Below, in pieces: positions 7,618 through 15,100 of a DNA stretch of 41,330 bases. How positions within the stretch are numbered: the stretch's first letter is position 1; the number at the start of each line of letters is the position of its first letter. A program made the translations under genes and the position numbers. The notes beneath the pieces were generated by a model. That model saw nothing but the letters and a program-made list of their open reading frames with translations, was not told where the DNA came from and searched no databases. The stretch comes from Thermoplasmatota archaeon. GTDB lineage: Archaea > Thermoplasmatota > E2 > DHVEG-1. The stretch spans positions 1-41,330 of the forward strand of contig JAUXAU010000020.1 in assembly GCA_030619765.1 (NCBI GenBank), in the 5' to 3' direction.

Positions 7618-7977
7618 TTATTCAACCCATGCACGATAGGTTACACCCTCCAATGTCCAAAAGGAAACTTCTTTGAAAGTAAACGACAAGTCTCTTGATT
7701 CACCATCGTTGATATAGATCTGTTGTTCCCTTTGCCAGTATGAACTACCTTGAGTGACCTTTGCATAGACAGTTACTTTACCCGATCCGCCAGAATTCTT
7801 GACTGTGCAATCCACATAGACAACATAGTCCAATCCTTCATATCCATCTCTAATGGTTCTGCTTGTCACTTCCACTTGAGGTGGATTGAAAATCTCTGAT
7901 GGAGACTCCGTGCAACCACTTAATCCGACAACCAAGAGCAGAGCAACTATTCCAAGTATCAAGAAATTTTTATTCAT
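7618..7977 (-). CDS. Predicted lipoprotein with FxLYD-like domain, 119 aa
   Basis: A leader (MNKNF..., lipobox LSGC) precedes a domain reading VEVTSRTIRDGYEGLDYVVY, VDCTVKNSGGSGKVTVYAKV, QQIYINDGESRDLSFTFKEV. The pattern of a hydrophobic strand, VKNSG turn, then VYAKV and DGESRDLSF resembles the FxLYD/DUF3426-type beta sandwich common in archaeal surface lipoproteins. This is the first gene of the minus-strand lipoprotein run. Its upstream region up to 8216 is shared with a divergent plus-strand gene and should contain both promoters. Confidence 0.75.
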   Translation of the reverse strand: MNKNFLILGIVALLLVVGLSGCTESPSEIFNPPQVEVTSRTIRDGYEGLDYVVYVDCTVKNSGGSGKVTVYAKVTQGSSYWQREQQIYINDGESRDLSFTFKEVSFWTLEGVTYRAWVE

Positions 7978-8216
7978 ATAACCAACTCATTGATTTTATT
8001 ACAAAGAAAATCATACATATAGATATTTCGCTTGGCAAAAATAATAGGATTCATCTCCTTCATCGTAATTGATGAGGAGATCCATGTAAAGGAAAAGAAC
8101 CCCAAGAAATAAACAAGAACATGGCCCATGTTCTGAAACAATTAATACGCTTGAAAAATAGATTGGGTTTTAAAGTAAATGGTTATGTTTATAACTAGTT
8201 TAGAGGATGGAAAAAT

Positions 8217-8708
8217 ATGGAATGGCATTATCACAATAAATGGGCTGGAAAATTAGGAATATCTGATGAGATCTCTAATTACGTTAATAATTTAATAGAT
8301 GTTCTGGGAGGGAGAAAAACTCTTCCACAGGATTATTTGGATTTTGTTGAACTGGAAAGTCGAAAAGAAGCCAATTCTAAAAAGAAAGCAGTCTCTATCG
8401 ACATTGAAGAAAAAGTCTTAAAACATGATTCGGCTAGAAAAGGGAACAATAAATCTATGAGAGAACTTATTGCTAAAATTCAATTGAGGTTTTTGAGTCA
8501 GAAAGGAGAGGATTATGTGAAAGTGTGGTATTTACATCATGCACTTGATTATGTGGATGATACTGGCGAATGGAGAACAAATACCGCTGAAACTGTTGAA
8601 GAGTGTGTTGATAAGCACCAGAAAAATAAACCAGAGACTTATTCACCTGAAATCATGGATTTCCTAAAAAATAATATTCGAGAATTAGAAAAAGATTTGA
8701 ACCCATAA
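8217..8708 (+). CDS. Conserved-looking hypothetical protein, 163 aa
   Basis: The protein begins MEWHYHNKWAGKLGISDEIS, continues with a helical N-terminal part (VNNLIDVLGG) and has a lysine-rich middle (SRKEANSKKKAVSIDIEEKV). A second helical part contains WYLHHALDYV and VEECVDKHQKNK. Several histidines (WHYHNKW, YLHHALDYV) could bind a metal. No signal peptide or membrane span is seen, so it is cytoplasmic. A GAGGATGG Shine-Dalgarno lies upstream of the ATG. It resembles proteins of unknown function seen near archaeal mobile or defence genes, but that is a recollection of style and not a family match. Confidence 0.65.
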   Translation: MEWHYHNKWAGKLGISDEISNYVNNLIDVLGGRKTLPQDYLDFVELESRKEANSKKKAVSIDIEEKVLKHDSARKGNNKSMRELIAKIQLRFLSQKGEDYVKVWYLHHALDYVDDTGEWRTNTAETVEECVDKHQKNKPETYSPEIMDFLKNNIRELEKDLNP

Positions 8709-8846
8709 AATTGATATCTAATTAAAAACAAAAAAAGAAGAAGCATTACTCCGGGCTTGCAACAAAGTAGAACATGGAAAAGATGTATTCGCTTGCGTAT
8801 ACACACTTATTAATATTGTAGTGTTGATTCAAAATAGGTGTTTATC

Positions 8847-9140
8847 ATGAAAAAAAGAGTTATGTTTGGAATCGAAATTCCCGAAGAAGGTCCTGAAGAT
8901 CCCTCTATAGAAGGTAAACATGAACCCAAAGCAATCGAGTATAGTGGTGTGAAGTATGCTGTTGCTACAGCTTCTGGCATCTGTGGATTCATCGCAGAAG
9001 ATACTGAAGAATTCGAAGCATGTATGAAGAACATGCTCCCAGAGATGTTGAACACTAGAGAAGATTGGGAGAGAGAAACATGGACCGGCCTACGTCGTAT
9101 AGCAGGTTTGTATGTGCCACCCGGAACAAGATACTCATAG
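8847..9140 (+). CDS. Hypothetical protein, 97 aa
   Basis: This soluble acidic protein has a glycine/proline-rich start (FGIEIPEEGPEDPSIEGKHE). A hydrophobic core follows (YSGVKYAVATASGICGFIAE), then a helix with a cysteine (EEFEACMKNMLPEMLNTRED) and WTGLRRIAGLYVPPG. A GTG nine bases earlier (8838) is also in frame, but AGGTG at 8836-8840 makes a proper Shine-Dalgarno for the ATG at 8847. No family is recognised. It is the last gene before a 740-base gene-free region with tandem repeats. Confidence 0.55.
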   Translation: MKKRVMFGIEIPEEGPEDPSIEGKHEPKAIEYSGVKYAVATASGICGFIAEDTEEFEACMKNMLPEMLNTREDWERETWTGLRRIAGLYVPPGTRYS

Positions 9141-9301
9141 ATCTAAATGGAATGTGATTGATAATATTATTGCTTTTGTAAAAATGCTTAAAATCGGTTT
9201 TTGGCTAATCTCTCCTTAAAGAGTAGGTTTTACTTTTATTTCTGTAAAAAATACTTATTGTAATGCCCTGTGGCGCTTGTTCTCGGGTTGGATAAGGTAA
9301 A

Positions 9302-9334
9302 GGTATTGGCCATTTCCCATAAATAACCAATACC
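9302..9334 (+). other. Short hairpin before the 37-bp array
   Basis: GGTATTGG (9302-9309) pairs perfectly with CCAATACC (9327-9334) across a 17-base loop and is followed by ATTTTT. It could act as a weak transcription terminator for the genes on its left or as a boundary of the tandem array that begins 12 bases later. Confidence 0.4.
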
Positions 9335-9345
9335 ATTTTTGCGTT

Positions 9346-9660
9346 ACTTACGCAAATGCCGGTATGGATTTCATTGTTTACATAATTACGCAATCTATGC
9401 GTGGTTTTCATTTCTCAATTGGCTACGCAAGAGAACCTTGGATTTCATCCTTTTATTGGCTACGCACTTGATATTTGGTTTTCAGTCGACATCTGGCTAT
9501 GCAACATCTATTTGGAGTTCATTTCTTTCTTGGCTACGCAAGTAAATCCTGGATTTCATTGTTGTATCGGCTACGCAGACAAGAAATGGATTTCACATAC
9601 ACTTTGGCTAACGCAATATATCCCTAGATTTCATGATTTGTTTGGCTAGCGCAAAATTAT
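9346..9660 (+). repeat. Degenerate tandem array, 37-bp period, about nine units
   Basis: Units start at 9346, 9384, 9421, 9458, 9495, 9532, 9569, 9606 and 9644, so spacing is 37 or 38 throughout. Each unit has two conserved blocks, GGCTACGCAA and, 18-19 bases further, TGGATTTCAT, with less conserved bases between. The first two units carry TTACGCAA in place of GGCTACGCAA, and the last has GGCTAGCGCAA and lacks a good second block. It lies in a gene-free stretch (9141-9884). Both blocks drift and the between-block sequence is not unique spacer, so it is not a CRISPR. The regular phasing suggests an array of protein-binding sites or old tandem amplification. Confidence 0.85.
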
Positions 9661-9884
9661 ATGGTGTTGTTTTTATTTAAAGGTTTTGTTTTTTCTCCTT
9701 CCATCTTTTCTTAAGCAATGACCACCATCTGTTTACTCCCTTAATCGGATGTAGATTAATCATCTCTATCACCACCGGTATCATTTCTTTTGTTTTTCTA
9801 ACTCTTTAAACATAAGGAGAATAAATTAATCCTTTATAAGCCTTCTATCCAATAATACCAAATTAAACGTTTTGCAACTAACAT

Positions 9885-10799
9885 TTATTGGTTTTCTTCA
9901 TCGACAATGCTGAGATACCGCGCTAAATAAACATCCATCTTGGAAACCATCGTAATAAGATCGGAGAATGACCTATTAATTAGATTATATGCCTTCGCTT
10001 CCTTCTTCACCGTTGAGATGTTTGATATTAAACCAGGGAGGACAGACGTATAAAGCGTCAAACTATCTTGCCATGCCATCTGGACGGTTATCTCATCGAA
10101 AAGCGATAGCCGAGGATGATTCAGTGGGATCGACAACAGTACATGCATATCTCTAGCATTACCGTGCATCCAATCTGCCTGAGAGGTACCTCTCTGCTGG
10201 GCCTCCTCACTCTCCGTCGTATTACCTATTCCCACGATATCCATCTCAAGTGAAGTAATCCCGTTCTTCAACATCATAAAATCGTTAAGAATCCTTACAT
10301 GCACTCCCTTAGCAAAAAGTTTTTTTTCTAATTCCAACAAACCCGGTTGATTGGAAAAAACATATTCAAAAAATTCTTGCGGAGGATGCCTACTATTGGC
10401 CATTATGTTTTTTATCGCATCCCTCGCCCCTATATCAACAGTGGGTATTTTCTCACTGCGTTGCTGCCGATATAACATACTGCACCGTTGGGAAAGCTTC
10501 TTGTTTTCATTAATAAGTGAATCCATCCTTGCTTGCAATCGTTTTTCCTTCTCTGTTTGTTTCTCCTTAAAAAGTTTCTCTTCCACTTTATGTATCTCAG
10601 CTGGAAATTCTTGTTGTTCTCTTTCTTCTTCATCAATATTGCCAATGTCTTCTCCATTTTCTCTAAGTTCTTTGAGTATTTCTGCAATCGTGTTTCTACT
10701 TTTACCGAGAATCTTACCGATTTTCGTTTTGTTAGGTCCAAAAACCTTTGCAAGAGCAAGAACCGACTCTTTCAACTCTTCTCGATCATCTGTTGCCAT
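9885..10799 (-). CDS. HTH and coiled-coil protein of a mobile-element type
   Basis: Residues 10-48 carry a helix-turn-helix (LALAKVFGPNKTKIGKILGK, then SRNTIAEILKELRENG). This is followed by a highly charged coiled coil to about residue 115 (EEREQQEFPAEIHKVEEKLF, SLINENKKLSQRCSML). The C-terminal 180 residues form an unrecognised domain (FFEYVFSNQPGLLELEKKLF, DIVGIGNTTESEEAQQRGTS, HPRLSLFDEITVQMAWQDSL). The ATG shares a base with the stop of the upstream gene (TAATG), so they are translationally coupled. HTH plus coiled coil is typical of plasmid partition, replication or regulatory proteins; which one applies here is unknown. Confidence 0.65.
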   Translation of the reverse strand: MATDDREELKESVLALAKVFGPNKTKIGKILGKSRNTIAEILKELRENGEDIGNIDEEEREQQEFPAEIHKVEEKLFKEKQTEKEKRLQARMDSLINENKKLSQRCSMLYRQQRSEKIPTVDIGARDAIKNIMANSRHPPQEFFEYVFSNQPGLLELEKKLFAKGVHVRILNDFMMLKNGITSLEMDIVGIGNTTESEEAQQRGTSQADWMHGNARDMHVLLSIPLNHPRLSLFDEITVQMAWQDSLTLYTSVLPGLISNISTVKKEAKAYNLINRSFSDLITMVSKMDVYLARYLSIVDEENQ

Positions 10800-11167
10800 T
10801 ACCCTCTCACCTTGATACCGTTTTCCAATGCTTCCCAGTGAACATAAGGAGTCAACCGGTCTTGATCCCGCTGGGAAATTAAATTCTCGAAGGCGAGCCT
10901 CTTTAATCCCAATTTTGAAACCATAAATTGATAAGGTATGGAGTAATCGAATGGCTTTCTCTTGTTTTTTACCGTGTAGAGATAATGTCTCTCCGCGAGA
11001 TTTGACGCATGATGCTTTAGTGCGCTCTCCGAGAGAATACCATATTTAGCCAGAGTTGAGCGTTCATAGTGAAATAAATCACTGGCAGTTACACTTTCCC
11101 GCCTCGCGTTAAAGTACTGATAAAAGAGAAAAAGTGAGACTTTCCATTTTTTTATTTCACTGTTCAT
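10799..11167 (-). CDS. Winged-helix-like accessory protein, 122 aa
   Basis: The basic 122-residue protein reads like a DNA-binding domain of the winged-helix type. Helices are KKWKVSLFLFYQYFNARRES and ERSTLAKYGILSESALKHHA, then SNLAERHYLYTVKNKRKPFD (possible wing), and QFMVSKLGLKRLAFENLISQ. It has no cysteines in a zinc arrangement and no membrane segment. It overlaps the next gene by one base (TAATG). With the HTH/coiled-coil gene downstream and three small genes upstream it forms a minus-strand accessory operon from 11852 to 9885. Confidence 0.6.
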   Translation of the reverse strand: MNSEIKKWKVSLFLFYQYFNARRESVTASDLFHYERSTLAKYGILSESALKHHASNLAERHYLYTVKNKRKPFDYSIPYQFMVSKLGLKRLAFENLISQRDQDRLTPYVHWEALENGIKVRG

Positions 11168-11229
11168 CTAAGTCTATTATTGCTCTTGCGCTATTTAACA
11201 TTTGCACATCGCATTAAATACTACACGGA

Positions 11230-11397
11230 TCACTGCACGACTTCTGGCGTTTTTACCGCACCAAAGAATGTACGACATCGCGGAGTCTCCCCATAATTAC
11301 GGGGATCTTCTGCCCCTATCACCACACTGGGGGATTGTTCCCCCCACCGCGTTCCAACCGCCCTCATCACTGCTTTAATATCTGCATTCCAACCCAT
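11230..11397 (-). CDS. Small ORF, 55 aa, coding-like
   Basis: The frame reads MGWNADIKAVMRAVGTRWGE, QSPSVVIGAEDPRNYGETPR, CRTFFGAVKTPEVVQ. Amino-acid content is balanced and GC is higher than in the surrounding noncoding DNA, which suggests real coding. No family is recognised. Its start overlaps the end of another short frame (11367-11474) by 31 bases. It is possible that the two are one gene joined by a frameshift. Confidence 0.45.
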   Translation of the reverse strand: MGWNADIKAVMRAVGTRWGEQSPSVVIGAEDPRNYGETPRCRTFFGAVKTPEVVQ

Positions 11398-11474
11398 CTG
11401 TACTCATCTAACTCTCTGTGCTTCCTATTCTCAACTACTATTACACCTGAGATCCTCTCTCTGCCGCATCTCAT
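11367..11474 (-). CDS. Small ORF, 35 aa, possible operon member
   Basis: The frame (MRCGRERISGVIVVENRKHR, ELDEYRWVGMQILKQ) begins three bases after the stop of the 11478-11852 gene and overlaps the next small frame by 31 bases. Tight packing and protein-like composition support it, but at 35 codons chance cannot be excluded. No homology is recognised. Confidence 0.35.
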   Translation of the reverse strand: MRCGRERISGVIVVENRKHRELDEYRWVGMQILKQ

Positions 11475-11477
11475 CCT

Positions 11478-11852
11478 CTATTCTATAAGAGGCAGATGAT
11501 CCCCCTCTCGCCATACCTGTCTTTTGTTTAACGGATACCTGGACACTCTCAGTTCCTCATCTCTGTGAGAGGACAAAAAGGAAGAAAGCTCATGGATTAG
11601 TTCAGGCTCGCTTAATCCTCTCAACTGACTCATCATATGTTCAATCTCCTGCAGACCGGCCTCTGCCGCTCGTTTATATTCTGCATATAGAATGTCCCTA
11701 ATTGCCTGTTGTTCACATTCTTGCCGCAAGATTATTTTTACTATCGCTTTAACCGTTGGAATATACTTTGCAGGAATATCAAATAACATCTGGGAATCTC
11801 CATACTCCCTGCACAACATCTCGAATTCCTCATCTATTGCTTCATCATCCAT
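11478..11852 (-). CDS. Acidic helical hypothetical protein, 124 aa
   Basis: The product is acidic and mostly helical: DDEAIDEEFEMLCREYGDSQ, AKYIPTVKAIVKIILRQECE, YKRAAEAGLQEIEHMMSQLR, PELIHELSSFLSSHRDEELR. It has no signal peptide, membrane span or known motif. It is the first gene of the minus-strand accessory operon running to 9885. A TATA-like element about 30 bases upstream suggests a short or absent leader. Function unknown. Confidence 0.55.
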   Translation of the reverse strand: MDDEAIDEEFEMLCREYGDSQMLFDIPAKYIPTVKAIVKIILRQECEQQAIRDILYAEYKRAAEAGLQEIEHMMSQLRGLSEPELIHELSSFLSSHRDEELRVSRYPLNKRQVWREGDHLPLIE

Positions 11853-11876
11853 TACTATACAGAATGCCGTTGCTAT

Positions 11877-11887
11877 TGATATAAATT
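11877..11887 (-). promoter_or_regulatory. TATA-like element of the minus-strand accessory operon
   Basis: On the minus strand TAATTTATATC lies about 30 bases before the ATG at 11852. That is the distance expected for an archaeal TATA box with a very short leader. Confidence 0.4.
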
Positions 11888-11972
11888 ACCCTACCCGTTT
11901 CTTAAATATGGGGTTCATTCATTACATAAGGCATAGATCAGAAACTTACGGACAATAATTATATATGCCATT

Positions 11973-12899
11973 GTGAATATAAGTAATATGATAATGATGA
12001 AAATGATGAAAATGATGAAAAATAAACAACAAATGCTATGGCTATTGATATTTATTCTACTGCTGCCCTCGTTTGCCATGGCGCAGCCTCCGCTTCCTTG
12101 CAGCATCACTGGTGTTGTTACCATCGATGGCATACCAACAGGTGGGATAACGGTACAAATAGAGAACATTAACACTGGAGAGGTGCGGACAACAACGACA
12201 AGCCCTGGCAATCCCCCCTATGAAAAGTGGATGGGATACTATACCGAAGTTATCTCTGGGCAAAATGACCACACTGTAAAAATAACAGTTTCCTATGGAG
12301 GTTACATCTATTGCAATACAACGAAGATAGATTTAACGCGGGTGACACAATGGCTTAATCTATCGATTGTTCCTGGAGAAATGCCTCCTGATCCTCCGCC
12401 GGGTGGTAACGGCGAGACACCCGAAGAACCGGAGGGACCGTCTGAAGATCCCGAAGAACCGGAGGAACCGAATGGGAATGAAACAGAAGAACCGGAGCAA
12501 AACGAGACAGAAAATGGTAACGAAACAACATATCATTTGACGGTTAAAGTCGTTGACAATGCCACTGGTGACCCTATCAGTAGTGCTTCAGTAACTATCT
12601 ATTGCAACACGAGTAAAATTGCAAAGAGCTATACCAATGATACTGGAACTGTATCATTTGTGCTTGAAGAAGGAGACTATACGGTTGAAGTGATGAAAGA
12701 GGGATACTCGGGCAAAAGCGGGAGTTTCACTCTGTTGTGTTCGGTAGAGCAACCCTTTTCTCTGGATAAAAAGGGTGATGACAATCCGAATCCTCAGCCA
12801 ACTGAGGATCAGGGCGTACCCCTCTATGTATACGGAATTATTTGTGCAATAGTAGTTATTATAATACTTGGTGTTATTATCTACTGGCGGTACCATTAA
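11973..12899 (+). CDS. Surface protein: signal peptide, two Ig-like domains, C-terminal anchor
   Basis: The ORF starts with a methionine/lysine repeat (MMKMMKMMKNKQQ) and a signal peptide ending near AMAQP. Residues about 40-130 form one carboxypeptidase-regulatory/Ig-like domain (CSITGVVTIDGIPTGGITVQ). A low-complexity linker rich in P, E and N follows (about 135-185). Then comes a second similar domain (LTVKVVDNATGDPISSASVT, YTVEVMKEGYSGKSGSF; PEGA/CarbopepD_reg-like). A C-terminal membrane helix (VYGIICAIVVIIILGVIIYW) ends in RYH. Several N-x-T/S sequons suggest N-glycosylation. It should be anchored by its C-terminal helix with domains outside. The true start may be one of the later methionines. 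Confidence 0.78.
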   Translation: MNISNMIMMKMMKMMKNKQQMLWLLIFILLLPSFAMAQPPLPCSITGVVTIDGIPTGGITVQIENINTGEVRTTTTSPGNPPYEKWMGYYTEVISGQNDHTVKITVSYGGYIYCNTTKIDLTRVTQWLNLSIVPGEMPPDPPPGGNGETPEEPEGPSEDPEEPEEPNGNETEEPEQNETENGNETTYHLTVKVVDNATGDPISSASVTIYCNTSKIAKSYTNDTGTVSFVLEEGDYTVEVMKEGYSGKSGSFTLLCSVEQPFSLDKKGDDNPNPQPTEDQGVPLYVYGIICAIVVIIILGVIIYWRYH

Positions 12900-12934
12900 G
12901 GCTTTTCCATATGAATAGTTTGAGTAGTTAAAGA

Positions 12935-13172
12935 AGTTAGGTCCGTTAGACTTTTTGTTAAGGTATAGCCTTAATTTTTCTGCTGATACACCTTTTTTTG
13001 TATATCTCCATTGTATGCTTCTTGTATATCTCTGTTGCACGTTTCTTGTATATCTCTGTTTGTATGTTTCTACCAATTTCCTTATATTACTCCTTATATT
13101 AATAGAAAGAAAAAAACAATATACATACATACATAGTACTAGAGATATCAGATATCGATATCGGATATCTCT
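12935..13172 (-). repeat. Inverted copy of the G-type element (partner of 16923-17195)
   Basis: Read on the minus strand this stretch has the same order of blocks as 16923-17195. A GAGATATC/GATATCG palindromic block is followed by TAGTACTATGTATGTATGTA, an A/T centre with TATAAGGAGTAAT, several GAGATATAC words, and finally GAAAAATTAAGGCTATACCT and AACAAAAAGTCTAA. On the plus strand three tandem TTGTATATCTC units start at 12998, 13022 and 13046 (24-bp period). The palindromic part around 13141-13171 is almost perfectly self-complementary. It is gene-free and lies between the surface protein and the HNH gene. Confidence 0.8.
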
Positions 13173-13217
13173 CGTCCAATACACACCTTTTCCAAAAAAA
13201 AAATACGAAGGGTACAT

Positions 13218-13757
13218 CTAGATGTTTCGTATTCCATTTTTAATAAATTTCCCTCTTTCATCACGTTTTGTATTTTTATATGGTTCATCAATCCTCCTAT
13301 GGCAACTCCCACATGCCCACCAGAAGTCGTCTATATCCCTCATATACTCTTGGCTTTTATTTGCCAATTCAGCAGGTGCTCGTTCAGTGCATATTTCACA
13401 GAATACTGGCTTTGGTTTATTCCTCTTGATCCATTCATGCAATGCCGAATATCCTACAATATCTCCTTTCCAATTGTGTACTTCTTCGCCTCTTCTTCCG
13501 AGATTATACGATTCCCCTCGCTCCGCTCTACATGATCCGCATTGACAATCTTTTCGGTGTCCCAAATTAGGAAGTTTTAACTTTCTTCGCCAATAATAAA
13601 CGTTGGAAACGCAAGTTTTAAGTTCTTTAGATATTTCTCTGTCACTTAATCCTATGTTATATAACCTCCCAAATTCTTTTAAGTCAATTTCCCTGATTTT
13701 TTCTCCAATTTTTCTTTTAGTTTTTTCCGATTGTTTCCTCCCTTTTTTAAATGTCAT
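13218..13757 (-). CDS. HNH-type endonuclease, probable homing nuclease
   Basis: The N-terminal part (KKGRKQSEKTKRKIGEKI) is a NUMOD3-like DNA-contact motif. A helix-turn-helix follows (GLSDREISKELKTCVSNVYY), then a two-cysteine knuckle (CQCGSC). The C-terminal half (VHNWKGDIVGYSALHEWIKR, FCEICTERAPAELANKSQEY, FWWACGSCHRRIDEP) is the zinc-bound HNH/GVE-like fold common in phage and archaeal free-standing endonucleases. The ATG at 13757 was preferred to one at 13937 because the 60 upstream residues are not part of the family. Such enzymes cut DNA to spread selfish elements. It is consistent with the mobile character of this region. Confidence 0.72.
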   Translation of the reverse strand: MTFKKGRKQSEKTKRKIGEKIREIDLKEFGRLYNIGLSDREISKELKTCVSNVYYWRRKLKLPNLGHRKDCQCGSCRAERGESYNLGRRGEEVHNWKGDIVGYSALHEWIKRNKPKPVFCEICTERAPAELANKSQEYMRDIDDFWWACGSCHRRIDEPYKNTKRDERGKFIKNGIRNI

Positions 13758-14304
13758 ACAGATGACACATAATAACAATAACTCAAAAATATATGAAAAT
13801 AGTAATTTTTGCCTTTTCTCTTCTGATGGTTTCAGATCCGACCATGCCGCGTATAAATTAATTTTACCATTACTACCAACAGTTTCTCCTTGCTTTAAAA
13901 TGTTCACCACCACATTTTCCCATGTGAAGTAATGCATCTGCAGGTTTAAGTATTTTTGGCTTTTGGTATTCGTAAGTCAGCCATGATCGCTAACATCGTT
14001 GTCTTGTCAAAACATATCCCAAAAAAGAGTAAATGTTCTTCTCCTTATCACACACAATGTTTTATTTTAAAATTTAGGTGGAAGAGCAGACTAGAATGGA
14101 GGTAGTATCCCTATTTTGGGAAAATGTGGATTTCGAAAAATCCATAGGGGCACGCAACCATCTAGAGTTTGAGTTCAGTGTTTTATCAATGAAACTTAAA
14201 TCTGATGAAATTTTGCCCTTCCACTGGGAAATTAGTATAATACTTGCATTATTAAACCTTTTCTTTTTTTTATAAAATTTGATGGATATGATATTTCACT
14301 TTTT
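13758..14304. other. Gene-free spacer before the repeat array
   Basis: A 65-codon plus-strand frame at 14078-14275 starts at GTG without a Shine-Dalgarno and ends in a run of Leu/Phe read from T-rich DNA, so it is not called as a gene. A frame continuing the HNH gene to 13937 is likewise not counted. Nothing else is recognised here except short A/T tracts. Confidence 0.4.
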
Positions 14305-14669
14305 GGTGAATGCTTTGGGTGAATACCTTTTTCTTGGAGAGTTCTTGGAAAAAAGTGAAGATGAATACCTTGGTGCATACTCTACCGGAAGTAGATGAAT
14401 AGAATGAATACTTTGTGTTTACGCACGTAGATGTGTATGTCTGTTTTTGTGTTTTTATTACTTTACTTATACTTTATTATATAACAATAATAATAATAAT
14501 ATAATTTAACTAAAAAGAACTATTTAAAGCTTGCATTATGCTTGTGTATGCAATGTCTCAAAGTATGCAAAGTATTCACTCAATAGATAAAAACTATTCA
14601 TCAAACTATGCATCACCCCCTCTTCTCCAAAAACTTGGAGTAAAAAAGTATTCACCCAAAGCATTCACC
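14305..14669. repeat. Inverted-repeat element A (word GTGAATRC)
   Basis: The left arm at 14305-14332 (GGTGAATGCTTTGGGTGAAT then ACCTTTTT) is matched by its near-perfect complement at 14642-14669. Between them the word recurs as ATGAATAC and GCATAC on the left, and as GTATGCAA, GTATTCAC and GCATCACC on the right, around an A/T-rich centre (14451-14512). CTTGGAGAG at 14333 and CTTCTCCAA near 14622 are the embedded secondary motif. A 62-codon frame here (14538-14726) is made of the repeats and not called. Confidence 0.85.
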
Positions 14670-14786
14670 TTTTTTTTCAGGTTATTGCCTTATTATTGCC
14701 TTCTGTTAAATAGGAGAGAAGAATGAAAAAAAACGCCCTATATATAGCAACTATTTAGTACCTTTTTGAAAAAAGATAGCAAACAA

Positions 14787-14877
14787 CATGGGACCTGAGA
14801 CTTTTATAGATATAAAATCTGTCCCATGTCTGTCTCATGTCTAAATTCTATAGAAGGCCATATTGCGTCCTATGTCT
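14787..14877. repeat. Inverted-repeat element B (word GTCYCATGTCT)
   Basis: CATGGGACCTGAGAC at 14787 is answered across a 16-base A/T centre by GTCCCATGTCTGTCTCATGT from 14821, and a further degenerate copy (GTCCTATGTCT) sits at 14867. It is the smallest of the series but has the same layout: word, A/T centre, inverted words. Confidence 0.65.
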
Positions 14878-14977
14878 AGCTAATTTATCACTCCTATTGG
14901 AATAGGTTGGGAAAAAAGAAAGAAGCCTCGCGTATAATATAGGGGGTTTTTTGTAATTTTAAAGGTGGATCACTTCT

Positions 14978-15075
14978 TTAGGCTAATTTTTTTAGCTCTT
15001 CGTTCAATATTTTATCGTCTACTATCATCTTAAACGATCTTCAATTATTTGCAAGAGCTGCTCTGGATCTGTCTT
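14978..15075 (-). pseudogene. 3'-end remnant of a tyrosine recombinase (coiled-coil tail)
   Basis: On the minus strand one frame reads KTDPEQLLQIIEDRLR and, after a frameshift, another reads IVDDKILNEELKKLA and stops at 14978. The recombinase at 22259-23515 contains KADLEQRLKIIEDRF and IADNKILIEDLKKM in the same order. The DNA flank around the stop (GGCTAATTTTTTT) also matches the remnants at 21640 and 22170. So this is the decayed tail of a related integrase, lying inside the repeat array. Confidence 0.75.
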
Positions 15076-15100
15076 AACTGACTTCTAATACAAACAAGCC

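Noticed and set aside
8055-8081. Hairpin in the divergent region 7978-8216
   Set aside because: The stem has a bulge and there is no T-run; it could equally be chance in a 240-base spacer.
9346-9660. CRISPR array
   Set aside because: Spacing is regular at 37 bases, but both conserved blocks drift and the sequence between them is not unique spacer of 30-40 bases; no cas gene is near.
13758-13937. N-terminal extension of the HNH protein
   Set aside because: The extra 60 residues are hydrophobic and unrelated to the family; the NUMOD3-like motif starts right at the ATG at 13757.
14078-14275. 65-codon frame starting at GTG
   Set aside because: No ribosome-binding site, and the end is Leu/Phe from a T-rich tract.
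14538-14726. 62-codon open frame
   Set aside because: It is built from the words of element A, has no Shine-Dalgarno and covers the right arm.
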